Shown piece after piece: positions 1 through 5,819 of a DNA stretch of 7,374 nt. The notes under the pieces are model-generated. The model saw only the letters and a list, made by a program, of their open reading frames with translations. It ran no database searches and was not told the origin of the DNA. Positions within the stretch are counted from its first letter, which is position 1. Each line of letters starts with the position of its first letter. Origin of the DNA: a methanogenic archaeon (lineage in GTDB: Archaea; Thermoplasmatota; Thermoplasmata; Methanomassiliicoccales; Methanomethylophilaceae); NCBI GenBank assembly GCA_902787415.1, contig CADAGG010000062.1, forward strand, positions 2,693-10,066, read 5' to 3'. The position numbers and the translations under genes are program-made.

Positions 1-275
1 GCGAGTTTGGCGGTCTTGTTGAGGAGGCCGTACTTTATGCGGAACGACATGTCGTCGGAGACCTCCACCTGGGTGACCCCGGTCATGGAGTCTATGCCGG
101 AGTTCCTCACCAGGACGGTGATGTCCTGCACGCCGTAGGGAACGTGCATGTAGACCGTCTCCCCGGCCCTGCCCTCGGCGAGCATCTCGTCCTTGATCCC
201 GAAGATGAAGGTGCTGCTGCTTCCGAATCTCTTGGGCGGGTTGCATTCGATGGTGAGGATCGCGGTCTCGGCCAT
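1..275 (-). CDS. Hypothetical protein, C-terminus cut off by window edge
   Basis: An open minus-strand frame starts with ATG at 275 and continues without a stop to base 1, giving the first 91 residues of a longer protein. It begins MAETAILTIECNPPKRFG and reads on as alternating hydrophobic and polar stretches (for example ETVYMHVPYGVQDITVLVRN), which suggests a beta-rich domain. I see no signal peptide, membrane segment, or motif I recognise. Codon use is the same GC-rich style as the neighbouring genes. The start is supported by a TATA element centred about 26 bases upstream, which predicts a leaderless transcript beginning at or near the ATG. It is divergent from the Sel1-repeat gene at 325. 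Function is unknown; the missing C-terminal part could carry a recognisable domain. Confidence 0.75.
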   Translation of the reverse strand, partial: MAETAILTIECNPPKRFGSSSTFIFGIKDEMLAEGRAGETVYMHVPYGVQDITVLVRNSGIDSMTGVTQVEVSDDMSFRIKYGLLNKTAKL

Positions 276-296
276 GGCAGGGTCATGGGGATTCTG

Positions 297-304
297 CTTT
301 ATAG
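297..304. promoter_or_regulatory. Shared TATA element of two divergent genes
   Basis: The sequence CTTTATAG reads as CTATAAAG on the other strand, so it can serve as an archaeal TATA box in both directions. Its centre (about 301) lies roughly 24 bases before the plus-strand ATG at 325 and 26 bases before the minus-strand ATG at 275. These are the spacings expected for leaderless transcripts. No second TATA-like sequence is present in this short divergent region. The purine-rich BRE is weak on both sides. Confidence 0.6.
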
Positions 305-324
305 ATTGGGGTGGATGTCCCGGC

Positions 325-765
325 ATGAGCTGCCCCGAGACCTTCGACGATGCCCAGAGGAACGTGTACGAGCGTGCCGAGGGCGGAGACGCGGAGGCCA
401 TGTTCCTTCTCGCCTCCTTCTATCACAACGGCGACAACGTGCCCGTGTCGGAGACCGAGGCCTTCTCCTGGTGCAGGAGGGCGGCCGAGGCCGGCAGCGT
501 CAACGCCATGAACAACCTAGGTTCCCTGTACGGGAGCGGGGTCGGCGTGAAGCAGTCCTTCGAGGAGGCCGTCCGCTGGTTCTCCAAAGCGGCCGATCTG
601 GGTATGGCGGATGCGCAGTACAATCTGGCGGTCATGTACAACCGCGGGCTGGGCGTGGAGCAGGACACCGTGAAGGGCGCCGAGCTCCTCTGCAAGGCCG
701 CGCAGCAGGGCCACGAGCCCGCCATGGACGAGCTCGCGAGGTTATACCGCAGCGCCCAGGAATGA
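325..765 (+). CDS. Sel1-like repeat protein (146 aa)
   Basis: This is a solenoid protein of Sel1-like (SLR) helical repeats, a TPR relative that normally acts as a protein-interaction scaffold. Three full repeats are visible, at about residues 22-57 (DAEAMFLLASFY...AAEAG), 58-93 (SVNAMNNLGSLYGSGVGV...AADLG) and 94-129 (MADAQYNLAVMYNRGLGV...AAQQG). The start of a fourth (HEPAMDELARLY) ends the protein. There is no signal peptide or membrane segment, so a cytoplasmic location is likely. The frame is open upstream to 193, but I chose ATG 325. The shared TATA element at 297-304 sits the right distance before it, and the first repeat begins about 20 residues in. The upstream extension would overlap the divergent gene and looks non-coding. 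The binding partner is unknown. A second protein of the same design is encoded at 1270-1704. Confidence 0.85.
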   Translation: MSCPETFDDAQRNVYERAEGGDAEAMFLLASFYHNGDNVPVSETEAFSWCRRAAEAGSVNAMNNLGSLYGSGVGVKQSFEEAVRWFSKAADLGMADAQYNLAVMYNRGLGVEQDTVKGAELLCKAAQQGHEPAMDELARLYRSAQE

Positions 766-773
766 ACCGGATG

Positions 774-780
774 TTTTTTT
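774..780 (+). terminator. T-tract terminator after the first Sel1 gene
   Basis: A run of seven T residues begins 8 bases after the stop codon. T-runs on the coding strand are the usual archaeal termination signal. No hairpin precedes it. Confidence 0.45.
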
Positions 781-816
781 GACATTTGCCGGTAAAGTGT
801 AATAAATCAACACACG

Positions 817-836
817 TTTATATAGTACTATATATA
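817..836 (+). promoter_or_regulatory. Double TATA region with a 16-bp palindrome
   Basis: Two TATA boxes lie side by side: TTTATATA at 817-824 and TATATATA at 829-836. The bases 819-834 form a perfect palindrome, TATATAGTACTATATA. The right-hand box is about 25 bases before ATG 858 (leaderless transcript). The left-hand box would give a leader of about 10 bases that includes the GGAG at 846-849. The palindrome could be a regulator site or simply reflect the two boxes. Confidence 0.6.
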
Positions 837-857
837 CTCACCCGCGGAGATTATAGT

Positions 858-1184
858 ATGTCTTTAACTTCCGAACTTAAAGTGGCCGCCAACGTAGGCC
901 GTGATTTTGCCAATATTTACGTGAACGAGGCCCTCGAGAACATCGAGAAGACCGTGATGACCCTCTACTTCCTGGACAAAGGCGTGCGTTTCAAGCATTA
1001 TGTATTCGTGCTCGCCGGCAACCGCACCAGGATGACCGTGGAGCAGCTCGGATCCGGCAGGTACGTCTGCGAGGCCACCCAGTACGCGGGAGAGGAGAAG
1101 CTCACCGCCGAGATCGAGTTCGAGGTCCCCGAGTTCATCGGCGTCGACACCGGTCTCGACCTTTCCGAGATCTCCCTCCGCTGA
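858..1184 (+). CDS. Hypothetical protein, 108 aa
   Basis: This is a small acidic protein that I do not recognise. Residues 1 to about 35 look helical (MSLTSELKVAANVGRDF..., then VNEALENIEKTVMTLYFL). The rest alternates short beta-type stretches (HYVFVLAG, RMTVEQL, RYVCEATQ, LTAEIEFEVPEF), suggesting an alpha-then-beta fold. There is one cysteine, and no transmembrane segment or signal peptide. The frame is open upstream to 786, but ATG 858 is the right start. The TATA boxes and the GGAG at 846-849 lie between the two positions, and the upstream segment is AT-rich promoter sequence. It stands alone between two Sel1-repeat genes, with a strong hairpin behind it. Ordinary GC-rich codon use argues that it is a genuine gene. 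No function can be assigned. Confidence 0.75.
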   Translation: MSLTSELKVAANVGRDFANIYVNEALENIEKTVMTLYFLDKGVRFKHYVFVLAGNRTRMTVEQLGSGRYVCEATQYAGEEKLTAEIEFEVPEFIGVDTGLDLSEISLR

Positions 1185-1201
1185 GGATTTCCAAACACAA
1201 C

Positions 1202-1238
1202 CCGGGCGGGGAGACCCGTCCGGCCACCCATTGTTTTT
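1202..1238 (+). terminator. GAGA-tetraloop hairpin followed by a T-run
   Basis: Bases 1202-1210 (CCGGGCGGG) pair with 1215-1223 (CCCGTCCGG) through nine base pairs, one of them a G-U wobble. The loop is GAGA at 1211-1214, a stable GNRA-type tetraloop. A T-run (1234-1238) follows after ten bases. It begins 17 bases after the stop codon of the 108-aa gene, as expected for a terminator or an mRNA 3'-end stabiliser. Confidence 0.55.
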
Positions 1239-1241
1239 ATC
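1234..1241 (+). promoter_or_regulatory. Possible TATA box of the second Sel1 gene
   Basis: TTTTTATC lies about 32 bases before ATG 1270, which would give a leader of a few bases. It is the only AT-rich block in the intergenic region and coincides with the T-run of the preceding hairpin, so the same bases may both end one transcript and start the next. Confidence 0.4.
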
Positions 1242-1269
1242 CGCCGAAGCGGATTCCCGTTCCGATAAA

Positions 1270-1704
1270 ATGGAAGACACCGTGATTTACTACTCGGGAA
1301 GGAACATCCGCAACCTGGTCAGGCTGGCGGACAGGGACGACGACGCGGATGCCATGTTCGAACTCGGCTACCGCTACTACTTCGGATACGGTGTCAGGCA
1401 CAACATCGGGAAGGCGCTGCTGTGGTTCTACAACGCCGCCATCCGCGGCGACGCCGACGGCTGCTACATGATGGGCACCATGCTCTCCTGCGGGGAGGGA
1501 GTGGAGCTCGACGACGAGGAGGCCGTCTACTGGTTCCTCCAGGCCGCCGATCTGGGACACCTCGATTCCATGAACGAGCTCGGCATCATGTTCGCCGAGG
1601 GATACGGGGTCGAGAAGGACATGGCGATCGCCAGGGAGTGGTGGCAGAAGGCCGCCGACGCCGGATCCGAAGAGGCCCAGGAGAACCTCGAGCGCTCCGC
1701 CTGA
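1270..1704 (+). CDS. Sel1-like repeat protein (144 aa)
   Basis: This is a second Sel1-repeat scaffold protein built like the one at 325-765. A short N-terminal segment (MEDTVIYYSGRNIRNLVRLA) precedes three full repeats. They lie at about residues 25-60 (DADAMFELGYRYYFGYGV...AAIRG), 61-96 (DADGCYMMGTMLSCGEGV...AADLG) and 97-132 (HLDSMNELGIMFAEGYGV...AADAG). The first helix of a fourth (SEEAQENLERSA) ends it. It is rich in aspartate and glutamate, with no export signal. The frame extends upstream to a TTG at 1231, but that would run through the probable TATA box, so ATG 1270 is preferred. The similar length, repeat number and position suggest the two proteins arose by duplication and then diverged considerably. 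The partner and role are unknown. Confidence 0.85.
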   Translation: MEDTVIYYSGRNIRNLVRLADRDDDADAMFELGYRYYFGYGVRHNIGKALLWFYNAAIRGDADGCYMMGTMLSCGEGVELDDEEAVYWFLQAADLGHLDSMNELGIMFAEGYGVEKDMAIAREWWQKAADAGSEEAQENLERSA

Positions 1705-1711
1705 ACCTTAA

Positions 1712-1752
1712 TCCCCCGTTTCCTGGGGGACCAAACCCTTTCATCCATTTTT
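1712..1752 (+). terminator. Hairpin plus downstream T-run
   Basis: TCCCCC at 1712-1717 pairs with GGGGGA at 1725-1730 around a 7-base loop, starting 7 bases after the stop codon of the second Sel1 gene. A TTTTT run lies at 1748-1752. The gap between stem and T-run is long for a bacterial-type terminator, so the T-run may be what ends transcription. Confidence 0.45.
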
Positions 1753-1763
1753 ATCAAGTTGGC

Positions 1764-1772
1764 ATTATATAC
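1764..1772 (+). promoter_or_regulatory. TATA box of the isochorismatase-family gene
   Basis: ATTATATAC is centred about 25 bases before ATG 1793. This is the spacing of a leaderless archaeal transcript, and no ribosome binding site precedes the ATG. Confidence 0.65.
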
Positions 1773-1792
1773 CATGTTTTCGATGTTTCCTT

Positions 1793-2344
1793 ATGCAGCG
1801 CGATTACATCTACGGGGAGAAGGCGGCACTGGTCGTCGTAGACCCGCAGCGCAAATTCACACTCCCCACCGATGATTGGGAGGAGATCCGCGGAAGGACC
1901 GTCCCGGAGATCAACCGTTACGCACGTCTGTTCAGGGAGCACGGTATGCCGGTCATCTTCATAGCGTTCCAGGGCCCCGCCCACATCCCCTATCCGGGTG
2001 ACGACGGCGACGAGTGGCTCCAGGGAATCGAGACCGAACCCACCGACATAGTGGTCAAGAAGGAGAACATGAGCTGTTTCAAGGAGACCGAACTGGCCGA
2101 AGTGCTCACCAAAGCCGGTGTCGACCACGTGTTCCTGGCAGGTATGCTGGCAGAGTTCTGCGTCACCGCCACCTATTTCTCCGCCATCGAGCGCAACTTC
2201 GGGGCCGTCATCCTGCCCTCGGCGATCATCGCCTACAGGCCGGAGGGGCTGGAAGCGGACAAGGTCCTCCTCAACTGGACCTCCGACGACGTCCTGATGG
2301 CATACATGGAGCACAGGCAGGGCCCGCCGCCCGAGATCTTCTGA
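1793..2344 (+). CDS. Isochorismatase-family cysteine hydrolase
   Basis: This 183-aa protein has the alpha/beta fold of the isochorismatase/nicotinamidase superfamily. These enzymes hydrolyse amides such as nicotinamide, ureidoacrylate or N-carbamoyl compounds through a cysteine thioester. The catalytic triad is visible: Asp17 in ALVVVDPQRKF, Lys90 in DIVVKKENMSCF, and nucleophile Cys123 in LAGMLAEFCVTAT. Length is typical for the family (about 180-220). ATG 1793 is supported by the TATA box at 1764-1772; two earlier ATGs are out of frame. It has its own promoter and a strong terminator, so it is probably transcribed alone. The substrate cannot be told from sequence. A nicotinamidase (PncA) role is not favoured, because the histidine-rich metal-binding motif of PncA (DxHxxxH) after the first strand is not apparent. 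Confidence 0.9.
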   Translation: MQRDYIYGEKAALVVVDPQRKFTLPTDDWEEIRGRTVPEINRYARLFREHGMPVIFIAFQGPAHIPYPGDDGDEWLQGIETEPTDIVVKKENMSCFKETELAEVLTKAGVDHVFLAGMLAEFCVTATYFSAIERNFGAVILPSAIIAYRPEGLEADKVLLNWTSDDVLMAYMEHRQGPPPEIF

Positions 2345-2362
2345 TCCTTTTCCAAACCCATT

Positions 2363-2388
2363 CGGCAGGTCTCCCTGCCGCCTTTTTT
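2363..2388 (+). terminator. Intrinsic-type hairpin terminator
   Basis: CGGCAGG (2363-2369) and CCTGCCG (2374-2380) form a perfect 7-bp stem with a TCTC loop, followed two bases later by TTTTTT (2383-2388). It lies 19 bases after the stop of the isochorismatase-family gene and has the form of a classical Rho-independent terminator. Confidence 0.8.
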
Positions 2389-2450
2389 AACACCGATTCA
2401 GCCTGAGGTCTGGGTCATTCCCTCGATTCGCTTTCAACCGAAATTGGATT

Positions 2451-2477
2451 TATTTGCTAATAATTTGTTAGCAAATA
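2451..2477. promoter_or_regulatory. Perfect 10-bp inverted repeat, candidate operator
   Basis: TATTTGCTAA (2451-2460) and TTAGCAAATA (2468-2477) are exact reverse complements separated by 7 bases (TAATTTG). A direct repeat with an 11-base period (TTTGCTAA, then TTTGTTAG) overlaps it, so one face of the helix carries repeated half-sites. It ends three bases before the TATA box, over the BRE position, where a bound protein would block TFB/TBP. The next gene encodes a tandem winged-helix protein, so autoregulation is the simplest reading (inference). Confidence 0.7.
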
Positions 2478-2479
2478 CT

Positions 2480-2490
2480 TAATATATAAA
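2480..2490 (+). promoter_or_regulatory. TATA box of the wHTH-DHH unit
   Basis: The sequence TAATATATAAA is a near-consensus archaeal TATA box, centred about 23-24 bases before ATG 2509. This predicts a leaderless transcript for the winged-helix gene. Confidence 0.7.
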
Positions 2491-2508
2491 AGGCGATATC
2501 GTCCGCAC

Positions 2509-3036
2509 ATGGAGCACTTCGACCGTTATACCTCCCTGTCGGATGAGCGTACGCTGGAGCTATTGGCGTACATCCGCAGCTGCGGCGGTGAATGTTCTAC
2601 GGTCGAACTCAGAAAGGTGGTGCCCAACTACCCGACCCTGAAGGAGAGACTCGATTGGATGGCGGAGGACGGACTGATCGACAGTTCGCGCGTCTACGCA
2701 CCCGTCAAGAAGACCACGGTCTCCGTCACGGATCTGGGCCGGAAGGTCATATCGGCACTGTCCTTCGGATACGGCTCCATCTCCATGCGGTACGCGGATC
2801 CCGTCATGAGATGTCTTTCCAGGGGTGGGAAGGTCCACTATGCGGACCTCCTGAAGAACGTCTCTAACCAGAGGGCTCTCGAGAAGCTCCTCTCGGCATT
2901 GGAATCGGACGGATTGATCACCCGCGGCGTGGAGACAGAATCATATCGCGCCAAGTTCGCCCTGGCCACCGAAGAGGGGGTCAAGGTCGGCAAAGGCTTC
3001 GCAAAGGCATATCGCATAATCAGAAAAACAGCTTGA
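2509..3036 (+). CDS. Tandem winged-helix DNA-binding protein
   Basis: This 175-aa protein appears to contain two winged helix-turn-helix domains, so it is probably a transcription regulator. Domain 1 (about residues 13-85) runs RTLELLAYIRSCGG, a turn, then TLKERLDWMAEDGLID and a wing ending VSVTDLGRKVISAL. Domain 2 (about 95-165) repeats the pattern: ADPVMRCLSRGG, YADLLKNV, QRALEKLLSALESDGLITRG, and a wing FALATEEGVKVG. The motif 'L..L..DGLI' followed by '..T..G..V' occurs in both halves, as in MarR/ArsR-like wings. There is no ligand-binding or metal-binding domain. It starts just downstream of a TATA box flanked by a perfect inverted repeat that it may bind. The gene 4 bases downstream encodes a RecJ-like nuclease, so the two are probably co-transcribed. 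I do not recognise a named family. Confidence 0.75.
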   Translation: MEHFDRYTSLSDERTLELLAYIRSCGGECSTVELRKVVPNYPTLKERLDWMAEDGLIDSSRVYAPVKKTTVSVTDLGRKVISALSFGYGSISMRYADPVMRCLSRGGKVHYADLLKNVSNQRALEKLLSALESDGLITRGVETESYRAKFALATEEGVKVGKGFAKAYRIIRKTA

Positions 3037-3040
3037 AGGG

Positions 3041-4390
3041 ATGCAGAAGATGTTCATAGATTTCGTTGATGAGAGCGTACGCAACAGATTGGTGAAAGCG
3101 GTGGAGATCGCCAGGAAGCACAAGACGATGCACCTGTTCACCCATTATGACGCCGACGGCATGGCCTCCGTGTCCATCATCCGTACCGCTCTGCAGAGGG
3201 CCGGAATCGAGTGCACCTATCAGGCCTTCACCACCCTCGGGCACCGCGAGATGGAATCAGTCCGCAATGTGCCAGCAGTCTGTTTCATCATGACCGACAT
3301 GGGTACCAGCTTCCTCCCGGAGATGGCCGACTACCAGTGCGACTGCGTGGTCCTCGACCACCATCAGATTCCCGATAGCTTCGACCTCGACCAGGAGGGG
3401 AAGGTATTCGTCAGCTGCTGGCTGGCGGGAGTGAGCGGGGCCCATGACGCCTGCGCATCCACCATGGCGTTCCTCTTCGCCATGGCCATGGACGAATCCA
3501 ACTTCGACCTCGCCACCGTAGCCGTGGCGGGAATGATGGGCGACAACCAGCACCGCCCCTCCTTCAGCGGGTACAACAAGGTCATCGTAGACGAGGCAGT
3601 TTCCCGCGGACTCATCAAGACCATGGATTCCATCGTCCCCGTAGGCAATGTCTACGAATCCATCATGTTCACCATCGATCCCTATCTCGACGGCATCACC
3701 GGCGTCCCCGACTCCGTCAGGGATTTCCTTTTCGGATTGGGATACAACACGACCTCCTCGCTCAAATACGGGGATTCGGAATCGGCCGCCCGTCTCGACG
3801 AGGCCATCATCGCCAAGCTCAGGGAGAAATCCGTCGACGAGGACGTCATCTCCCGTCTCGTCCGCAAACGTTACTATCTTACCGATTTCGAGTGCGACGC
3901 CCAGCTGCTCTCCGACACCATCGATGCCTGCGGCAGGACCGATGCGGCCGCCATGGCCATGAAGGTGATCGACAGCCGCGATCTCATGGCGGGCCGCGGA
4001 GCCTACATCGAGTTCCGCAGGCAGCTGCTTGCCATGCTGTTCGACGCCATCGAGCACATGACCCCGCTCGAGAACATCCGCTACTTCATGTACAGTTCCC
4101 GCGGATACGGAGGACTGGTCTCCGCCACCCTCATCAAGTACTGGGAGAAGAGCGATCTGCCCATCATAGCCCTGCTCGACGCAGGAAACGAGTACGACAT
4201 CTCCTCCCGCTGCTCCGCGGAGATGGAGAAGAGGGGCATCAACATGGGGGATGCCATGAAGGCCACCGCCATCGCCAACTCCGGAGAGGGAGGGGGACAT
4301 TCCAACGCCGCCGGCGGAAGGATCCCGAAGGATTCCCTCGCCAAGTTCCTCAAGGATATCGACTGGACGATCGGGATGCAGAAGCAGTGA
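3041..4390 (+). CDS. DHH/DHHA1 phosphoesterase, archaeal RecJ (GAN)-like
   Basis: This 449-aa protein belongs to the DHH superfamily of Mn/Mg-dependent phosphoesterases. All the expected motifs are present: motif I HYDADG (35-40), motif II DMG (86-88), motif III DHH (106-108), motif IV GMMGD (164-168), and the C-terminal DHHA1 nucleic-acid-binding motif GGGHSNAAGG (417-426). Length and motif order fit archaeal RecJ homologues, including GAN, the GINS-associated nuclease that acts in DNA replication and repair. An oligonucleotide (nanoRNA or c-di-AMP) phosphodiesterase is the alternative, but those are usually shorter. ATG 3041 directly follows GAAGGG with no spacing. Met4 at 3050 would place that sequence 9 bases upstream and is a credible alternative start. 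It follows the winged-helix gene after 4 bases, so it probably shares its promoter. No truncation is seen. Confidence 0.85.
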   Translation: MQKMFIDFVDESVRNRLVKAVEIARKHKTMHLFTHYDADGMASVSIIRTALQRAGIECTYQAFTTLGHREMESVRNVPAVCFIMTDMGTSFLPEMADYQCDCVVLDHHQIPDSFDLDQEGKVFVSCWLAGVSGAHDACASTMAFLFAMAMDESNFDLATVAVAGMMGDNQHRPSFSGYNKVIVDEAVSRGLIKTMDSIVPVGNVYESIMFTIDPYLDGITGVPDSVRDFLFGLGYNTTSSLKYGDSESAARLDEAIIAKLREKSVDEDVISRLVRKRYYLTDFECDAQLLSDTIDACGRTDAAAMAMKVIDSRDLMAGRGAYIEFRRQLLAMLFDAIEHMTPLENIRYFMYSSRGYGGLVSATLIKYWEKSDLPIIALLDAGNEYDISSRCSAEMEKRGINMGDAMKATAIANSGEGGGHSNAAGGRIPKDSLAKFLKDIDWTIGMQKQ

Positions 4391-4425
4391 TTTCCGCCCC
4401 CAATCTTCAGCTTTCTTTCTAAGTT

Positions 4426-4449
4426 CCCTATAATAGAGGGCACCTTTTT
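4426..4449 (+). terminator. Possible weak terminator after the DHH gene
   Basis: CCCT (4426-4429) can pair with AGGG (4437-4440), and TTTTT follows at 4445-4449. The 4-bp stem is weak, but the region is pyrimidine-rich and lies between two transcription units. Confidence 0.35.
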
Positions 4450-4463
4450 GCCTGTTTTATTTA

Positions 4464-4484
4464 CCTACCTACTTAGTAGGTAGG
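4464..4484. promoter_or_regulatory. 21-bp palindrome, candidate operator of the metY operon
   Basis: CCTACCTACT (4464-4473) and AGTAGGTAGG (4475-4484) are exact reverse complements around a single central base. Each arm also contains an internal direct repeat (CCTA CCTA). The palindrome ends exactly where the TATA box begins, so a bound dimer would cover the BRE and repress. The operon carries its own Rrf2-type regulator at its end. Rrf2 proteins bind imperfect palindromes of this general size, which makes it the leading candidate binder (inference). Confidence 0.8.
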
Positions 4485-4493
4485 AATATATAC
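4485..4493 (+). promoter_or_regulatory. TATA box of the metY-cysK-rrf2 operon
   Basis: AATATATAC lies directly against the 21-bp palindrome and about 34 bases before ATG 4523. This would put the transcript start near 4514 with a leader of about 9 bases containing AAGGT. Confidence 0.65.
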
Positions 4494-4522
4494 TAGCGTT
4501 GTATTAGAGTATGTAAGGTAAC

Positions 4523-5815
4523 ATGACCGACAACAAATACAGACTCGAGACCCTGCAGGTACATGCAGGACAGGAAAACCCCGACCCCGCCACCGACGCC
4601 CGTGCGGTGCCGATCTACATGACCACCTCCTATGTCTTCAAGGACTCCGCCACCGCGGCCGGAAGGTTCGCGCTCTCGGAACCCGGAAACATCTACACCA
4701 GGCTCATGAATCCCACCTCCTCCGTGTTCGAGGAGAGGATCGCGGCCCTGGACGGGGGAATCGCCGCCCTTGCCACCGCCTCCGGCTCCGCAGCGATCAC
4801 CTACGCCATCCAGAACATCGCACTCGCCGGGGACCACGTGGTATCCTCCACCAACGTGTACGGCGGAACCAACAACCTCCTGGCCAACACCCTCAGGGAG
4901 CAGGGCATCGAGACCACCTTCGTGGACCCCTCCGACCCCGAGAACTTCAGGAAGGCCATCAGGCCCAACACCAAGCTCCTCTACACCGAGGTCCTCGGCA
5001 ACCCCAACTCCGATGTCGCTGACATCGAGGCCATCTCCAAGATCGCACACGAGAACGGCATCCCGCTCATAGTGGACAGCACCTTTACGCCTCCTTCGGT
5101 GTTCCGTCCCATCGAGCACGGGGCCGACATCGTGGTGCACTCCGCCACCAAGTTCATCGGCGGACACGGAGTGGCCATGGGAGGGGTCATCGTCGACAGC
5201 GGTAACTTCGACTGGGCCCAGAACGACAAGTTCCCCACGCTCTCGAAACCCAACCCCTCCTACCACGGAGTGGTGTTCACCGAGGCCGTCGGGAAGGCAG
5301 CGTTCGTGGTGAAGATCAGGACCACGCTCATGAGGGATCAGGGGGCCGCCATTTCCCCGTTCAACTCCTTCCTGCTGCTGCTGGGACTGGAGACCCTCTC
5401 CCTGCGTACCGAGCGCCACGTCGAGAACGCCCTCAAGGTCGTCGAGTACCTGAAGAACCACCCCCTCGTCGAGAAGGTCAACCATCCCTCCCTCGAGACC
5501 GGTGCCAAGAAGGCCCTCTACGACCGCTACTTCCCGAACGGAGGAGGTTCCATCTTCACCTTCGAGATCAAGGGCGGAGCGAAAGAAGCGAAGAAGTTCA
5601 CCGAGTCTCTGAAGCTGTTCTCCCTCCTGGCGAACGTGGCCGATGTGAAATCACTGGTGATCCACCCCGCATCCACCACCCATTCCCAGCTGGAGGAGAA
5701 GGAGCTGCTGGCAGCCGGCATCAAGCCCAACACAGTGCGCCTCTCCATCGGAACCGAGCACATAGACGACATCATCGCGGACCTCGAACAGGGATTCGCC
5801 AAAATCAAGGAGTGA
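4523..5815 (+). CDS. metY: O-acetylhomoserine sulfhydrylase (MetY-type)
   Basis: This PLP enzyme of the Cys/Met-metabolism family condenses O-acetylhomoserine with sulfide to give homocysteine and acetate; with methanethiol it would give methionine directly. At 430 aa it matches the O-acetylhomoserine aminocarboxypropyltransferase branch, which is longer than the roughly 380-400 aa gamma-synthases and beta-lyases. Visible features are the N-terminal LQVHAGQ...[15 protein letters not shown], the phosphate-contacting Tyr58 and Arg60 in [10 protein letters not shown], Tyr112 stacking on PLP, Asp185 in IVDSTFTPP, and the PLP Lys210 in [13 protein letters not shown]. The C-terminal substrate region [13 protein letters not shown]...[14 protein letters not shown] is complete. 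It is the first gene of the operon, directly behind the TATA box and palindrome, with cysK 4 bases downstream. Substrate choice (acetyl-homoserine rather than acetyl-serine or succinyl-homoserine) is inferred from family resemblance. Confidence 0.9.
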   Translation: MTDNKYRLETLQVHAGQENPDPATDARAVPIYMTTSYVFKDSATAAGRFALSEPGNIYTRLMNPTSSVFEERIAALDGGIAALATASGSAAITYAIQNIALAGDHVVSSTNVYGGTNNLLANTLREQGIETTFVDPSDPENFRKAIRPNTKLLYTEVLGNPNSDVADIEAISKIAHENGIPLIVDSTFTPPSVFRPIEHGADIVVHSATKFIGGHGVAMGGVIVDSGNFDWAQNDKFPTLSKPNPSYHGVVFTEAVGKAAFVVKIRTTLMRDQGAAISPFNSFLLLLGLETLSLRTERHVENALKVVEYLKNHPLVEKVNHPSLETGAKKALYDRYFPNGGGSIFTFEIKGGAKEAKKFTESLKLFSLLANVADVKSLVIHPASTTHSQLEEKELLAAGIKPNTVRLSIGTEHIDDIIADLEQGFAKIKE

Positions 5816-5819
5816 CAAC

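Noticed and set aside
193..324. N-terminal extension of the first Sel1 protein from ATG 193
   Set aside because: It overlaps the divergent minus-strand gene and runs through the shared TATA box. The Sel1 repeats begin only after ATG 325.
423..785. Minus-strand open frames within the first Sel1 gene
   Set aside because: They are shadows of the repeat-coding frame, with no promoter or ribosome site.
1231..1269. TTG start giving 13 extra residues on the second Sel1 protein
   Set aside because: The TTG lies in the T-run/TATA region, and ATG 1270 is a better start with the repeats intact.
2014..2406. Plus-strand 130-codon frame inside the isochorismatase-family gene
   Set aside because: It overlaps a gene with a visible Asp-Lys-Cys triad, and its arginine-rich product is typical of a shifted GC-rich frame.
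3257..4300. Long minus-strand open frame (347 codons) opposite the DHH gene
   Set aside because: It is antisense to a gene with all family motifs. GC-rich third positions leave few stops on the opposite strand, and its translation shows no family features.
4426..4440. CTATAATAG as a bacterial -10 promoter box
   Set aside because: The genome context is archaeal and no gene starts at a fitting distance. The sequence is better read as part of a weak terminator.
4493..5485. Long minus-strand open frame (330 codons) opposite metY
   Set aside because: It has the same cause: its product is low-complexity, rich in G, V, D and E, while the plus strand is a clear MetY.
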